A stretch of DNA of 64,000 nt, from assembly GCF_000740795.1 (NCBI RefSeq), contig NZ_JGYG01000002.1, forward strand, positions 475,290-539,289. The letters run 5' to 3'. Origin of the DNA: Haematobacter massiliensis (lineage in GTDB: Bacteria > Pseudomonadota > Alphaproteobacteria > Rhodobacterales > Rhodobacteraceae). Both the position numbers and the translations under genes were made by a program. The notes under the pieces were generated by a model. It made no database searches. It had not been told where the DNA came from and was given only the letters and a program-made list of their open reading frames with translations. Positions 36,831 through 49,743 of the stretch are shown piece by piece; position 1 is the stretch's first letter, and every line of letters begins with the position of its first letter.

Positions 36831-38344
36831 TGGCGTTCTCGCGCGGGCGCGCACGTTTTGAAACCAATGTCTGGCCCGGTTTCGTGGATGCGATGACCTC
36901 TCTTCTCATGGTCATCATGTTCGTGCTGTCGATTTTCATGATCGTGATGTTTGTGCTGCAGGACCGGGTGACCAGTCAGGATTCCGAACTGGAAAGCCTG
37001 ACGGGCGAGGTGGCGCAGTTGTCGCGCGCGCTCAACGTGTCCAGCCTCCGGGGGCAGGAGCTTGAGGGAGCACTGGCGGAGCGGCAGGGCGCGCTGGATG
37101 CCGCAACCGTCCGCATCACTGACTTCGAGGCGCAGGTCGCCGCGCTGATTGCTGCGAGGGATCGCGCGCAGAGCTCGCTCGTGGCGGCGGAAGGCGAGAA
37201 GCAGGAGCTTCTGTCCGCGCAGGAGGCCCTGAACCTCGCGCTCGCGCAGGCGCGGCAAGAGGTCGATGCGGAGCAGGAGGCTGCGCGGCTTGCGGCCGCA
37301 CGGCGAGAGGCGCTGGAGGCGCTGGTTGCTGATCTTCGGGCAAAGGGTGAGGCGGATGCGGCCCGCCTGTCAGAGGCGGAGGTCCAGCGCCTGACGGAGT
37401 CTGAAGCCGCTGCGGCGCTCCGCGAGCGGTTGAAGAACGCCGATGCAGAGTTGACGGCCATGACGCTCGCGCTCGAAGAGCAGCGCAAACGGGCGGAGGA
37501 AACGCTGACCCTGCTCGCCGCGGCGGAGGCTGCGCGGGACGCGGCGAAGGCGGATGCAACGCGCGAACTCACGGAAGCCGAGCGTCGCGCCGGTCTGCTT
37601 GCGGCCGCCAATTCGGCGCTGGCAGGCCAGCAGGCGCAGGGGGCGGAGGATGCGCGCCGCGTTGCTGCCTTGAATGAACAGGTGGCGGCCCTGCGAGCAC
37701 AACTCGGCTCCCTTCAAGCCGTGCTCGACGCCTCCGGCGAGAGGACGCGTGAGGCAGATGTGCGCATCGAATCGCTCGGGGGCCAGTTGAATGTCGCGCT
37801 GGCACAGGTCGCTGAGGAGCAACGGCGGCGGGCTGAACTCGAAGCGGCGGAGCGGGCCAGGCTCGCGGCGGAAGCCGAACGGCTGGAACGCTATAGCTCC
37901 GAGTTCTTTGGCAAGCTGCGCGATGTCCTTCAGGGAAGGGACGGCGTGCGGATCGTGGGGGATCGCTTCGTATTCTCCTCCGAAGTGCTGTTCCAGCCGG
38001 GTTCGGATACTCTGGCGCCCGAGGGTCGCTCGCAGATCGCCGGGGTGGCGTCGATCCTGAAGGACATCTCGAATGAAATTCCCCCGGGCATCGACTGGAT
38101 CCTCCGCGTGGATGGCCACACCGACAATACGCCTCTTTCGGGGACGGGACAGTTTCGCGATAACTGGGAGCTGAGCCAGGCACGGGCGCTGTCGGTCGTG
38201 CGCTACATGGTCAGTGATCTGGGATTTCCGCCCGAACGTCTGGCCGCAACGGGATTTGGCGAATTTCGTCCCGTCGCAAGCGGCAATTCACCGGAAGCGC
38301 GGGCGCAGAATCGCCGGATCGAGCTGAAACTGACAGAGCGTTGA
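36830..38344 (+). CDS. MotB-like protein: single helix, long coiled coil and OmpA peptidoglycan-binding domain
   Basis: This 504-residue protein starts with WPGFVDAMTSLLMVIMFVLSIF, a MotB-like membrane helix with an Asp near its cytoplasmic end at the place of the proton-accepting Asp of MotB. A very long Ala/Glu/Arg-rich coiled coil (about residues 40-355) follows, then an OmpA-like domain (about 370-504) with VDGHTDNTPL and QNRRIELKL. The expected role is to couple proton flow through the preceding channel protein to a peptidoglycan-bound element. GGAGAGGG lies directly before the ATG, which overlaps the preceding stop. The coiled coil is several times longer than in flagellar MotB. Confidence 0.83.
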   Translation: MAFSRGRARFETNVWPGFVDAMTSLLMVIMFVLSIFMIVMFVLQDRVTSQDSELESLTGEVAQLSRALNVSSLRGQELEGALAERQGALDAATVRITDFEAQVAALIAARDRAQSSLVAAEGEKQELLSAQEALNLALAQARQEVDAEQEAARLAAARREALEALVADLRAKGEADAARLSEAEVQRLTESEAAAALRERLKNADAELTAMTLALEEQRKRAEETLTLLAAAEAARDAAKADATRELTEAERRAGLLAAANSALAGQQAQGAEDARRVAALNEQVAALRAQLGSLQAVLDASGERTREADVRIESLGGQLNVALAQVAEEQRRRAELEAAERARLAAEAERLERYSSEFFGKLRDVLQGRDGVRIVGDRFVFSSEVLFQPGSDTLAPEGRSQIAGVASILKDISNEIPPGIDWILRVDGHTDNTPLSGTGQFRDNWELSQARALSVVRYMVSDLGFPPERLAATGFGEFRPVASGNSPEARAQNRRIELKLTER

Positions 38345-38621
38345 ACCCGTCGCGGATGATCCGGGGCGTTCGCAGGCGCGCATCAGCGACAAGATGCTCC
38401 CCTCTCTCAAGTGCCGGTCGGACAGGTGTCGTCCTGCGACCAAGGGAGATTTGGCAATTTCCATGAATACGCTGCCTCCATAACACGCCGCAGCGAAGAG
38501 GGTCTCAGATCTGCGTTGAAGCGGAGTCCGCAATCCGGCGAAGCATACGGTAGCCGGTGTTCCGATCTCCCGAACATGCCATGCAGGATTGTTTCAGCGG
38601 CTGTCAGGCTCGGCAAAGCAA
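38345..38621. other. Gene-free spacer before the clpA terminator
   Basis: About 280 bases between two convergent genes. I see no credible small gene, tRNA or repeat; the only clear element is the clpA terminator that follows. Confidence 0.5.
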
Positions 38622-38647
38622 AAGGCCCCGCTGAACAGCGGGGCCTT
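38622..38647 (-). terminator. Terminator of clpA
   Basis: A perfect 11-bp stem (38622-38632 with 38637-38647, loop GAAC on the plus strand) lies 14 bases after the clpA stop. On the minus strand it is followed by TTGCTTTG. Confidence 0.85.
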
Positions 38648-38661
38648 CATGAGGATCCGGC

Positions 38662-41010
38662 TTATTCCGCTGTCAGAAGCGGCGGCTTGTTACCTGTAAG
38701 CCGAGGGCGCGACGGTTCCTCGATCTCCAGTGCGATGGTGTCGTCCTTGATCGCGATCTTGACCACGCCACCCTTGGCGAGCCGGCCGAAGAGCAGCTCC
38801 TCCGCCAGCGGCTTCTTGATGTGCTCCTGAATCACGCGGCCAAGGGGACGCGCGCCCATCTTGTCGTCGTAACCCTTCTCAGCCAGCCAGTCGGCCGCCG
38901 CCGGTGTCAGTTCGATATGCACTCCCCGGTCCATCAACTGGGCCTCAAGCTGCAGAACGAACTTTTCGACGACTTGCAGGATTACTTCACGCGGCAGCGG
39001 TGCGAAGGAGATCACCGCGTCCAGACGGTTGCGGAATTCGGGCGTGAAAGTCCGCTCGATGGCCGCGGTGTCTTCCCCTTCACGACGCTCCCGGTTGAAC
39101 CCGATGGCCGCCTTTGCCTGCTCCGAGGCTCCGGCGTTCGAGGTCATGATCAGGATCACGTTGCGGAAATCCACCTGCCGGCCGTTATGGTCGGTGAGTT
39201 TCCCGTGATCCATGACCTGCAGGAGGATGTTGTAGACATCCGGGTGCGCCTTCTCCATCTCGTCGAGCAACAGCACGCAATGCGGATGCTGGTCCACACC
39301 ATCGGTCAGCATGCCGCCCTGATCGAATCCCACATACCCCGGAGGTGCGCCGATCAGCCGGGAAACCGCGTGTTTCTCCATGTATTCCGACATGTCGAAG
39401 CGCAGCAGCTCCACGCCCAGGGTATTGGCGAGTTGCTTGGCTACCTCCGTCTTGCCGACCCCTGTCGGACCCGCGAACAGGTAGTTGCCGATCGGCTTCT
39501 CCGGCTCCCGCAGGCCCGCACGGGCCAGCTTGATCGCGGAGGAGAGCGCCTCGATCGCTTTGTCCTGACCGAAGACAACGCGCTTGAGCGTCTTTTCAAG
39601 GTCGCGCAGCACCTCCGCATCGTCCTTGGAGACGCTCTTCGGCGGGATGCGGGCGATCTTGGCCACGACGGCCTCGATCTCCTTGGCGCCGATCGTCTTG
39701 CGGCGACGTGATTCGGGCAGCAGGTGCTGGGCAGCGCCGGCCTCGTCGATCACGTCGATCGCCTTGTCAGGCAGTTTCCGGTCATGGATGTAGCGCGCGG
39801 AAAGCTCCACGGCCGTCTTGATCGCATCCGCAGTATAGCGGATGTCATGATGCTCCTCGAAGTAGGGTTTCAGGCCCATGAGGATCTTGATCGTGTCGGG
39901 CACGGAGGGCTCGTTCACGTCGATCTTCTGAAACCGCCGCGACAGCGCCCGGTCCTTCTCGAAGTGCTGGCGGAACTCCTTGTAGGTGGTGGAGCCCATG
40001 CAGCGCAGCCGCCCGCCCTGAAGCGCGGGCTTCAGCAGGTTGGAGGCATCCATCGCACCCCCGGAGGTGGCACCCGCGCCGATGACCGTGTGGATCTCGT
40101 CGATGAACAGGATCGCGTCGGGGTGATCCTCCATCTCCTTGACCACGGCCTTCAGACGTTCCTCGAAATCGCCGCGGTAGCGGGTTCCGGCGAGCAACGC
40201 GCCCATGTCGAGCGAGAAGATCGTGGCGGAGGCCAGAATGTCCGGCGTTTCCCCCTCGACGATCTTCCAGGCGAGTCCTTCGGCGATGGCGGTCTTGCCG
40301 ACTCCGGGATCCCCCACGAGAAGCGGGTTGTTCTTGCGGCGGCGGCAGAGCACCTGGATGCAGCGCTCGACCTCCCCCTCCCGGCCGATCAGCGGATCGA
40401 CATCGCCCTTCCGCGCCTTGGCGTTCAGGTCAACACAATATTTCGCAAGCGCGGATTCGCGCGACTCACCCCCGGAATTCCCCGAGGTGGAACCGGATTG
40501 GGACGACGTGTTCTGTTCCTCCTCATGATCGCTGGTTCCGGTGATCGGGCGCGTCTCGCCGAAGGAGGGATCCTTGGCCACGCCATGGGCGATGAAATTG
40601 ACCGCGTCGTAACGGGTCATGTCCTGCTCCTGCAGGAAGAAGGCCGCGTTCGATTCGCGTTCGGCAAAGATCGCGACCAGGACATTCGCCCCGGTCACTT
40701 CTGTCCGGCCGGACGACTGCACATGGATCGCCGCGCGCTGAATCACGCGCTGGAAAGCCGCAGTCGGCACCGCCTCGGAGCCTTCGATATCGGTCACGAG
40801 GGTCGAAAGATCATCGTCGATGAAGTCGGTGAGCGTTCGGCGGAGTTCCTCAAGATCGACACTACAAGCCCTCATTACGCGGGAGGCGTCGGGTTCATCG
40901 ATCAACGCCAGCAGCAGATGCTCCAGCGTTGCGAGTTCGTGGCGCCGCGCATTGGCCAGCGCCAGCGCGGCATGGATTGCTTGCTCGAGGGTGGTCGAAA
41001 AAGAAGGCAC
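38662..41010 (-). CDS. clpA: ATP-dependent Clp protease ATP-binding subunit ClpA
   Basis: ClpA is the AAA+ unfoldase that feeds ClpP, with ClpS delivering N-end-rule substrates. The 782-residue protein has the double Clp N-domain (SFSTTLEQAIHAALALA start), Walker A1 GDPGVGKTAI (about 233-242), a second AAA+ module with GPTGVGKTEV, and the ClpP-binding IGF-type loop AAIGFNRERR. A flexible Ser/Gly/Glu linker (about residues 160-186) joins the N-domain to D1. The GTG start at 41010 is preceded by AGGAG; an earlier in-frame ATG-type start would add 21 unconserved residues. No clpS is found immediately upstream, where it often lies in alphaproteobacteria. Confidence 0.95.
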   Translation of the reverse strand: MPSFSTTLEQAIHAALALANARRHELATLEHLLLALIDEPDASRVMRACSVDLEELRRTLTDFIDDDLSTLVTDIEGSEAVPTAAFQRVIQRAAIHVQSSGRTEVTGANVLVAIFAERESNAAFFLQEQDMTRYDAVNFIAHGVAKDPSFGETRPITGTSDHEEEQNTSSQSGSTSGNSGGESRESALAKYCVDLNAKARKGDVDPLIGREGEVERCIQVLCRRRKNNPLLVGDPGVGKTAIAEGLAWKIVEGETPDILASATIFSLDMGALLAGTRYRGDFEERLKAVVKEMEDHPDAILFIDEIHTVIGAGATSGGAMDASNLLKPALQGGRLRCMGSTTYKEFRQHFEKDRALSRRFQKIDVNEPSVPDTIKILMGLKPYFEEHHDIRYTADAIKTAVELSARYIHDRKLPDKAIDVIDEAGAAQHLLPESRRRKTIGAKEIEAVVAKIARIPPKSVSKDDAEVLRDLEKTLKRVVFGQDKAIEALSSAIKLARAGLREPEKPIGNYLFAGPTGVGKTEVAKQLANTLGVELLRFDMSEYMEKHAVSRLIGAPPGYVGFDQGGMLTDGVDQHPHCVLLLDEMEKAHPDVYNILLQVMDHGKLTDHNGRQVDFRNVILIMTSNAGASEQAKAAIGFNRERREGEDTAAIERTFTPEFRNRLDAVISFAPLPREVILQVVEKFVLQLEAQLMDRGVHIELTPAAADWLAEKGYDDKMGARPLGRVIQEHIKKPLAEELLFGRLAKGGVVKIAIKDDTIALEIEEPSRPRLTGNKPPLLTAE

Positions 41011-41211
41011 GGGCCGTGCTCCTGTCCTTGAGGGTCGGAGGTGGGGCGGACCCCGCTCCAACCGTGTCCCCATATCCTTAAAGTTCGGTGTTCGCCGCCG
41101 CGCTTCAAGTTTTTTCTGTGAGATTCCGCCCGATCCTCGCGCAGTTGCGACAATTGTGATCGAAGAGGCTCTCCCATGTCCCGACCAGAAGGCCGAATGT
41201 CCCGGAATCGC

Positions 41212-41982
41212 TCAGAATGCGTCCTTTCGATGCCGAATTTCGGCAAAAACTTCCGCATCTTCTGCATCGCTCCCGAACCCGAGTTTGCGTCTGATGCCAG
41301 CCTCGCCGGGCCGCAGGAAAGGATTGGTCGCGAGTTCTTCCGAGAGCGTCGAGGGCACGGTCGGTTGCATTCGCGCACGCAGAGCCGCGACCTCGGTCTG
41401 TCGCGATTTAAGCATTCCATTCTCCGGTTCAATGGTTAGCGCAAACGCGATGTTGCCCGTCGTGTATTCGTGACCGGAATAGACGCGTGTTTCGGGTGGC
41501 AGCGACATGAGCTTCGACAGGCTTTCCCACATCATCGCGGGCGTCCCTTCAAAAAGCCGGCCGCAGCCGCAAGCCATGAGGCTGTCTGCGGAAAAGAGCG
41601 CCGCCGTTTGCGGAAAATGGAATGCGACATGGCCCACGGTATGACCGGAGACGTCGATCACCCGGCCTTCCTCTCCGCCAACCCGGACCGCGTCGCCCTC
41701 CGACACCGCGGCATCTAGCGCCGGCAGCCTGTGGCGGTCGGCCGCGGCGCCGATCACCTGCGCATTCGTGGCGGCCCGAAGCTCATCGACCCCCTGGACG
41801 TGGTCGGGATGGTGGTGGGTGAGGAGGATCGTGCCCAACCGCCAGCCCTTCTCCTGAAGGACACGGAGAATCGGCGCGGCCTCCGGCACATCGACCACGG
41901 CGGTGTCGCCGCTCGCGGCGTCGTGCAGCAGGTAGGCGTAATTGTCGCTCAGGCAGGGGATCGTGACGATGTCGAGGGTCAT
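41212..41982 (-). CDS. gloB: Hydroxyacylglutathione hydrolase (glyoxalase II)
   Basis: Glyoxalase II hydrolyses S-lactoylglutathione to lactate and glutathione in methylglyoxal detoxification. The 256-residue metallo-beta-lactamase-fold enzyme has the metal motif THHHPDH (about residues 55-61), GHTVGH, the SADSLM Asp and SGHEYT. It ends with the glyoxalase II C-terminal domain (TNPFLRPG). The start at 41982 has AGGA eight bases upstream. It is divergent from a methyltransferase gene and lies 200 bases upstream of clpA on the same strand. Confidence 0.94.
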   Translation of the reverse strand: MTLDIVTIPCLSDNYAYLLHDAASGDTAVVDVPEAAPILRVLQEKGWRLGTILLTHHHPDHVQGVDELRAATNAQVIGAAADRHRLPALDAAVSEGDAVRVGGEEGRVIDVSGHTVGHVAFHFPQTAALFSADSLMACGCGRLFEGTPAMMWESLSKLMSLPPETRVYSGHEYTTGNIAFALTIEPENGMLKSRQTEVAALRARMQPTVPSTLSEELATNPFLRPGEAGIRRKLGFGSDAEDAEVFAEIRHRKDAF

Positions 41983-42049
41983 GGTGTTTCCTTGCTGCTC
42001 GGCTATCTTGCGGCTCATGGCCAAGCTAATCGCTGATACTGCGGAGACA

Positions 42050-42808
42050 ATGCACCTGGACGCGCTTGAACTGCGTAATTTCTATTACCGCACCGGCCTC
42101 GGCCGGGTGGCGCAGCGCAGCCTCCGGCAGAGCTTCCTCGAACTCTGGCCGGAGGCACAGGGGCAGACGGTCGTGGGATTCGGCTTTCCCGCGCCGTTGC
42201 TGAGACCGTATCTGGGAACGGCGCGTCGGATTGTCGCACTGATGCCGGGTCAGCAGGGGGTGATGTCCTGGCCGCGGGGGGAGGCGAATGTCTCCGTGCT
42301 CTGCGAGGAGACCCAGTGGCCGCTGCCCACCGGTATCGCGGACAAGCTCTTTCTGCTGCACGGGCTGGAGACGACGGACTACCCGTCCGAACTCCTGGAG
42401 GAGTGCTGGCGGGTGCTCGGGGCAGGCGGACGGGCGATCTTCGTGGTGCCCAACCGCTCGGGCATGTGGTCCAGGACGGATTCGACGCCCTTCGGTTTCG
42501 GACGCCCCTATTCGCTCCGCCAGCTGGAGTCACAGCTCAAGCGCCACGCTTTCACACCCGAACGCTACGTCACCTCGCTCTATACACCTCCCTCTCCGCA
42601 GCGATTCTGGCTGCGCACCTCCGACTTCTGGGAGGGGACAGGGCGGCGGCTTTCGTCCGTCTTTTCGGGCGGCGTGCATATCGTTGAGGCGTCCAAGCAA
42701 GTCTACGCTCCCACCCGCCCGGGCCTGCGGCAGATCGTCCGCCGGCCGCTGCGCGTGCTGGAGGGCGCAACCCAGCCCGGTCCCGTCGCAGGCGCAGAGC
42801 CTGCTTAG
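42050..42808 (+). CDS. Class I SAM-dependent methyltransferase family protein
   Basis: This protein of about 252 residues has a methyltransferase type 11 pattern: [11 protein letters not shown] as motif [14 protein letters not shown] before motif II, and [22 protein letters not shown] as the post-II helix-strand. The motif I loop is less glycine-rich than usual (GFGFPAP), so cofactor binding is probable rather than certain. The start at 42050 ([13 protein letters not shown]) is preferred from family pattern and a nearby CGGAG; an ATG at 42017 is possible. It is divergent from gloB. Substrate unknown. Confidence 0.75.
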   Translation: MHLDALELRNFYYRTGLGRVAQRSLRQSFLELWPEAQGQTVVGFGFPAPLLRPYLGTARRIVALMPGQQGVMSWPRGEANVSVLCEETQWPLPTGIADKLFLLHGLETTDYPSELLEECWRVLGAGGRAIFVVPNRSGMWSRTDSTPFGFGRPYSLRQLESQLKRHAFTPERYVTSLYTPPSPQRFWLRTSDFWEGTGRRLSSVFSGGVHIVEASKQVYAPTRPGLRQIVRRPLRVLEGATQPGPVAGAEPA

Positions 42809-42902
42809 GTCAAAGGTTGCGCAGAGCTGTGGCAGCCTTGCCAGATGTTGGCGCTAAAGGCGCAAAATAAGCCTTTTGGGGGTGCCTCCTGCGACCCAAC
42901 AC

Positions 42903-42938
42903 GGTTGCGAGCGCGGAAGGGGTCTGCTACACGCAACC
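42903..42938 (+). promoter_or_regulatory. Candidate atp operon promoter with inverted repeat
   Basis: TTGCGA (42905-42910) and CTACAC (42927-42932) at 16-base spacing lie about 100 bases before atpH. They are embedded in an inverted repeat GGTTGCG/CGCAACC (42903-42909 with 42932-42938). The -10 match is poor, so this is a candidate only. Confidence 0.3.
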
Positions 42939-43039
42939 CCGGATTTGGGCCGCGCCGTGCGTGCGCCTTGGACGGCCCCGGACCCGCGTGCTTTTCCCGC
43001 ACTGCGCCGGTGAGGGGTCACAGCATCGGAAGGGTGGAC

Positions 43040-43602
43040 GTGGCCGAACCTGCTTCGATTTCATACGGTATCGCCGCGCGCTATGCGACGGCCGTCTTCG
43101 AACTGGCACAAGAGCAGAACGCGCTTGATGCGTTGGAGGCCGACACAGGCACTCTCGACGCGATTCTCAAGGAAAGCGCCGATTTCCGAACCATGATTAC
43201 CTCGCCCCTCTACTCGCGCGATGCGGAGAAGAATGCGGTGATGGCCGTTGCGGGCAAGGCCGGTCTCACGGATGTGATGTCGCGCACGCTGGGCCTCATG
43301 GCAGAGCATCGGCGGCTGTTCACGCTGCCTCAGTTCGTGACCGAGCTTCGGGACATGATCAAGCGCGCCAAGAACGAAGTGACCGCTGAGGTGGTTTCCG
43401 CCCAGCCGCTCACCGAGGCTCAGGTGCAACGGCTCGAAAGCGTGCTCACCGCCAAGGCGGACGGGCGCAAGGTTCTGATCAATGCGACCGTGGATGACTC
43501 GCTCATCGGTGGTCTTGTCGTCAAGCTGGGCTCGAAGATGATCGATACCTCGGTCCGCTCGAAGCTCTCGGCACTCCAGAATGCAATGAAAGAGGTCGGA
43601 TA

Positions 43603-43603
<1 letters not shown>
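43040..43603 (+). CDS. atpH: ATP synthase F1 delta subunit
   Basis: This 187-residue OSCP-type subunit ties the F1 catalytic head to the peripheral stalk. Typical segments are [14 protein letters not shown] at the N-terminus and the C-terminal [20 protein letters not shown]. It is the first gene of atpHAGDC; the Fo genes are elsewhere, the usual arrangement in Rhodobacterales. The GTG start at 43040 has GGAAGGG upstream; another GTG two codons earlier is possible. Its TAA shares a base with the atpA ATG (TAATG). Confidence 0.95.
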
Positions 43604-45141
<1,538 letters not shown>

Positions 45142-45165
45142 GGGCGGGGGAGCAGGGACGGATAG

Positions 45166-46041
45166 ATGCCGAGCCTAAAGGACCTCAAGAACCGGATCAG
45201 CAGCGTCAAGTCGACGCGCAAGATCACCAAGGCCATGCAGATGGTCGCGGCGGCGAAACTGCGCCGCGCCCAGGAAGCCGCCGAAGCTGCCCGCCCCTAT
45301 GCGGAGCGGATGAACTCGGTCATCGCGGGCCTCGCCGGGTCGGTCGCAGGCTCGCCTGGCGCGCCGCGGCTGCTCGCAGGAACGGGGCAGGACAAGGTCC
45401 ACCTCCTGGTCGTTATGACCTCGGAGCGTGGCCTTGCCGGCGCCTTCAACTCCTCCATCGTCCGGCTGGCGCGGCTTCGCGCCGACACGCTGATCGGGCA
45501 GGGCAAGACGGTGAAGATCCTGACCGTGGGCAAGAAGGGGCGTGAACAGCTCCGTCGCGACTACGGGCATTATCTCATCGGGCATGTCGATATGTCGGAG
45601 GTGAAGAAGCTCGGCTACGTCAACGCCCACGACATTGCACGCCAGATCATGTCGCGCTTCCAGAACGGCGAATTCGACGTGGCGACGATCTTCTACAACC
45701 GTTTCCAGTCGGTCATCAGCCAGGTGCCGACGGCGAAACAGATCATCCCCGCCTCGTTCGAAGAAACACCCGCGACATCCTCCTCGGCGCTCTATGAATA
45801 TGAGCCGTCCGAAGAAGGCATCCTGACCGATCTGTTGCCGCGTTCGATCGCGACCCAGATCTTCACGGCGCTGCTCGAGAATGCGGCCTCTGAACAGGGT
45901 GCGCGGATGAGCGCGATGGACAACGCGACCCGCAACGCGGGCGACATGATCAACAAGCTCACGATCCAGTACAACCGCTCGCGGCAGGCTGCGATCACCA
46001 AAGAGCTTATCGAAATTATCTCGGGCGCCGAAGCGCTCTAA
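45166..46041 (+). CDS. atpG: ATP synthase F1 gamma subunit
   Basis: The gamma subunit is the central rotor shaft of F1. The 291-residue protein has the N-terminal helix [20 protein letters not shown] with the following [14 protein letters not shown], and the C-terminal helix [16 protein letters not shown] ... [15 protein letters not shown]. Both terminal helices form the rotor coiled coil. The central alpha/beta domain carries [11 protein letters not shown]. It lies between atpA and atpD with 15 bases to the latter. Confidence 0.98.
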   Translation: MPSLKDLKNRISSVKSTRKITKAMQMVAAAKLRRAQEAAEAARPYAERMNSVIAGLAGSVAGSPGAPRLLAGTGQDKVHLLVVMTSERGLAGAFNSSIVRLARLRADTLIGQGKTVKILTVGKKGREQLRRDYGHYLIGHVDMSEVKKLGYVNAHDIARQIMSRFQNGEFDVATIFYNRFQSVISQVPTAKQIIPASFEETPATSSSALYEYEPSEEGILTDLLPRSIATQIFTALLENAASEQGARMSAMDNATRNAGDMINKLTIQYNRSRQAAITKELIEIISGAEAL

Positions 46042-46053
46042 CGACCGGAGTAA

Positions 46054-47475
<1,422 letters not shown>

Positions 47476-47485
47476 GGGAGCGGAC

Positions 47486-47884
47486 ATGGCCGATACGATG
47501 CAGTTCGACCTCGTGGCGCCGGAGCGGATGCTGACATCCGTTGCCGCCACGGCGGTCACCATTCCCGGATCGGAGGGAGAGCTTACGGCCATGCCGGGGC
47601 ACGCCCCCCTGATCCTCACGCTTCGTCCTGGTATCGTCCGGGTCGAAGGGCCGAAAGGTGCGGCGAGCTTTGTCGTCACCGGCGGTTTCGCAGAGATCAA
47701 CACCAACGCGGTTTCCGTGCTGGCGGAGAAGGCGATCCCGGTGACCGAAGTAACGTCAAGCGTGATTGACCAACTGGTGAGCGAGGCGGAAAGCCTTGCC
47801 GCCAGTGCGCCGCCCGAGGAAAAGGCGAACAGCGAAAAGCTGATCGCAGATACCAAGGCGCTTAAGGAACTGATCCGCCACTGA
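47486..47884 (+). CDS. atpC: ATP synthase F1 epsilon subunit
   Basis: The epsilon subunit of 132 residues joins gamma to the c-ring and may inhibit ATP hydrolysis. The beta-sandwich domain ([34 protein letters not shown]) is typical. The C-terminal helical part (residues 95-132) is present but short. It ends the operon, followed by a strong terminator. Confidence 0.96.
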   Translation: MADTMQFDLVAPERMLTSVAATAVTIPGSEGELTAMPGHAPLILTLRPGIVRVEGPKGAASFVVTGGFAEINTNAVSVLAEKAIPVTEVTSSVIDQLVSEAESLAASAPPEEKANSEKLIADTKALKELIRH

Positions 47885-47906
47885 CGCTGGCTTCATGAGA
47901 GTCAGG

Positions 47907-47933
47907 AAAGCCGGCAGCGATGCCGGCTTTTTT
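47907..47933 (+). terminator. Terminator of the atpHAGDC operon
   Basis: A perfect 10-bp stem (47907-47916 with 47921-47930) with a GCGA loop is followed by a continuous T run. It lies 22 bases after atpC and is a textbook rho-independent terminator. Confidence 0.92.
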
Positions 47934-47981
47934 CATGGGCCGCTGCCTCCGCTCCGTGAAGCAACGGCGGTCTGCCCCATG

Positions 47982-48006
47982 AAAAAGACCGCGCCGAAGC
48001 GCGGTC
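47982..48006 (-). terminator. Terminator of prs
   Basis: GACCGCGC (47987-47994) pairs with GCGCGGTC (47999-48006). Read on the minus strand the loop is the stable UUCG tetraloop and the stem is followed by five T residues. It lies 25 bases after the prs stop. Confidence 0.9.
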
Positions 48007-48031
48007 CATCCATTTTCCGACATCCACGCGT

Positions 48032-49048
48032 TCAGCGCGGATACATGCCCTCGTAGATCGGCACCAGCGTATTGGTGTCGAACAGCGAGGACACGGATGT
48101 CCCGTTCCAGATATTCAGGATCGCCTGCGCGAACATCGGCGCGGTGGGGACGATGCGGATATTGTGCGCGGCCTTCACTGCGGCCGTCGGCTCGATTGAA
48201 TCGGTGATGACAAGGTTCTTCATGGCGGAACTGGTGATCCGTTCCACCGCGGGGCCGGAGAGCACGCCATGGCTGATATAGGCGTGAACCTCTTTCGCGC
48301 CGTTGTTCAGAAGCAGGTCGGCGGCCTTCACCAGCGTGCCGGCCGTGTCGCAGATGTCGTCGATGATGAGGCAGATCTGGTCTTCCACCTCACCGATGAT
48401 GGTCATTTCGGCGACCTCACCGGGCTTGGTGCGTCGCTTGTCCACGATGGCGAGGTTGGCGCCGATCCGCTGGGCAAGCTCCCGCGCGCGGCCCACGCCG
48501 CCGACATCCGGGGAGACGACGGTGATCTCGTTCATCCGGCCGCGGAAATTGTGTTCCACATCCAGCGCAAAGACCGGGGCGGCATAGAGGTTGTCCACGG
48601 GGATGTCGAAAAAGCCCTGAATCTGCGCCGCATGCAGGTCGAGTGTCAGGATCCGCTCGATCCCCGCCTCGGTCAGCAGGTTGGCGACCAGTTTCGCGGA
48701 AATCGGCGTCCTCGCTTTGGTGCGGCGATCCTGACGGGCATAGCCGAAATAGGGGATGACAGCGGTGATCCGGCCGGCGGAGGAACGGCGGAGCGCATCC
48801 GTGATGATGAGCAGCTCCATCAGGTTGTCGTTCGCCGGGTTGGAGGTCGGCTGGATGATGAACATGTCCTCGCCGCGGACGTTCTCATAGACTTCAACGA
48901 AGATTTCCTGATCGTTGAACCGCTCGACGCGCGCATCGACAAGACCGACGGTCATTCCGCGGTGCATCGACATGCGTCGCGCGATGGAGGAGGCGAGCGA
49001 GCGGTTGGCGTTGCCGGAGATCAGTTTCGGCTCATTCATGGCAGCCAT
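48032..49048 (-). CDS. prs: Ribose-phosphate pyrophosphokinase
   Basis: This enzyme makes PRPP from ribose 5-phosphate and ATP for nucleotide, histidine and tryptophan synthesis. The 338-residue protein has the flexible loop [14 protein letters not shown], the metal site [12 protein letters not shown] and the PRPP-binding loop [11 protein letters not shown]. It is a class I enzyme of slightly longer form than the usual 315, with some extra residues at the N-terminus. Start 49048 (MAAMNEPK) has AAGGA nine bases upstream; the internal Met three codons later is possible. It is divergent from the isomerase gene. Confidence 0.96.
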   Translation of the reverse strand: MAAMNEPKLISGNANRSLASSIARRMSMHRGMTVGLVDARVERFNDQEIFVEVYENVRGEDMFIIQPTSNPANDNLMELLIITDALRRSSAGRITAVIPYFGYARQDRRTKARTPISAKLVANLLTEAGIERILTLDLHAAQIQGFFDIPVDNLYAAPVFALDVEHNFRGRMNEITVVSPDVGGVGRARELAQRIGANLAIVDKRRTKPGEVAEMTIIGEVEDQICLIIDDICDTAGTLVKAADLLLNNGAKEVHAYISHGVLSGPAVERITSSAMKNLVITDSIEPTAAVKAAHNIRIVPTAPMFAQAILNIWNGTSVSSLFDTNTLVPIYEGMYPR

Positions 49049-49146
49049 GACGGGATCCTTGCTACAATCGGCGGAAGGCCGGATTCGCGATATTGACACC
49101 GCTTATCACCGGGCTACGCTCGCGCCAACACGCGGGGGGACGGTTC

Positions 49147-49743
49147 ATGACGCAGATCGACTACTTCTTTTCGACGGCCTCTCCCTATACCTATCTCGCT
49201 GGCCTGCGGCTGGAGGAGATTGCGGCACGCCACGGCGCGACCATTTTCTACAAACCCGTTGACCTGGGCGCACTGTTCCCCCGGACCGGCGGGCTTGCGT
49301 TGCCGCAACGACATCCGGCGCGGCAAGCCTATCGGTTGCAGGAATTGCGACGGCAGACGGCAAAGGCCGGGCTGCCCATCCATCTTCAGCCCCGCTACTG
49401 GCCCGTGAACGCCGCGCCTTCCGCCTATGCGATCATCGCGGCGCAATCCGCTGGCGGTGGCGATCTGGGCGGGCTGGTCCACGGGTTTTGCGCGGCCTGC
49501 TGGGCGGAGGAGCGGAATATCGCGGAGGATGACGTGATCCGGGACGAACTTTCCCGCCACGGCTTCGATGCGTCGCTGGCCGACAAGGGACTGCTGGTGG
49601 GCGCGGAAACCTATGCGCGCAACCTTGAGGAGGCCGTGGCCCGCGGTGTCTTCGGCGCCCCTTTCTACATCGTGGGGGAGGAGATGTTCTGGGGGCAGGA
49701 CCGGCTCTCGGATCTCGACGCGCATCTTTCGGGGAAACTGTAG
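49147..49743 (+). CDS. 2-hydroxychromene-2-carboxylate isomerase family protein
   Basis: This 198-residue protein has the DsbA-like thioredoxin fold of the kappa GST/HCCA isomerase family. The N-terminus DYFFSTASPYTYLA has the active-site Ser in place of a CxxC pair, and the C-terminal GVFGAPFYIVGEEMFWGQDR is the family signature. Named enzymes act in naphthalene degradation with glutathione, but most genomic members, as here, have no such pathway near them. GGGGGGA precedes the ATG at 49147. Its stop shares a base with the next start (TAGTG). Confidence 0.88.
   Translation: MTQIDYFFSTASPYTYLAGLRLEEIAARHGATIFYKPVDLGALFPRTGGLALPQRHPARQAYRLQELRRQTAKAGLPIHLQPRYWPVNAAPSAYAIIAAQSAGGGDLGGLVHGFCAACWAEERNIAEDDVIRDELSRHGFDASLADKGLLVGAETYARNLEEAVARGVFGAPFYIVGEEMFWGQDRLSDLDAHLSGKL

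Noticed and set aside
35652..38344. Zorya-type antiphage defence (ZorAB) for the ExbB/OmpA pair
   Set aside because: No ZorC, ZorD or ZorE gene is present, the long coiled coil is in the OmpA partner rather than the channel protein, and the neighbourhood is core metabolism.
42805..43002. Small minus-strand frame in the atp operon promoter region
   Set aside because: No ribosome site or family resemblance; the interval is better explained as the promoter and leader of atpHAGDC.
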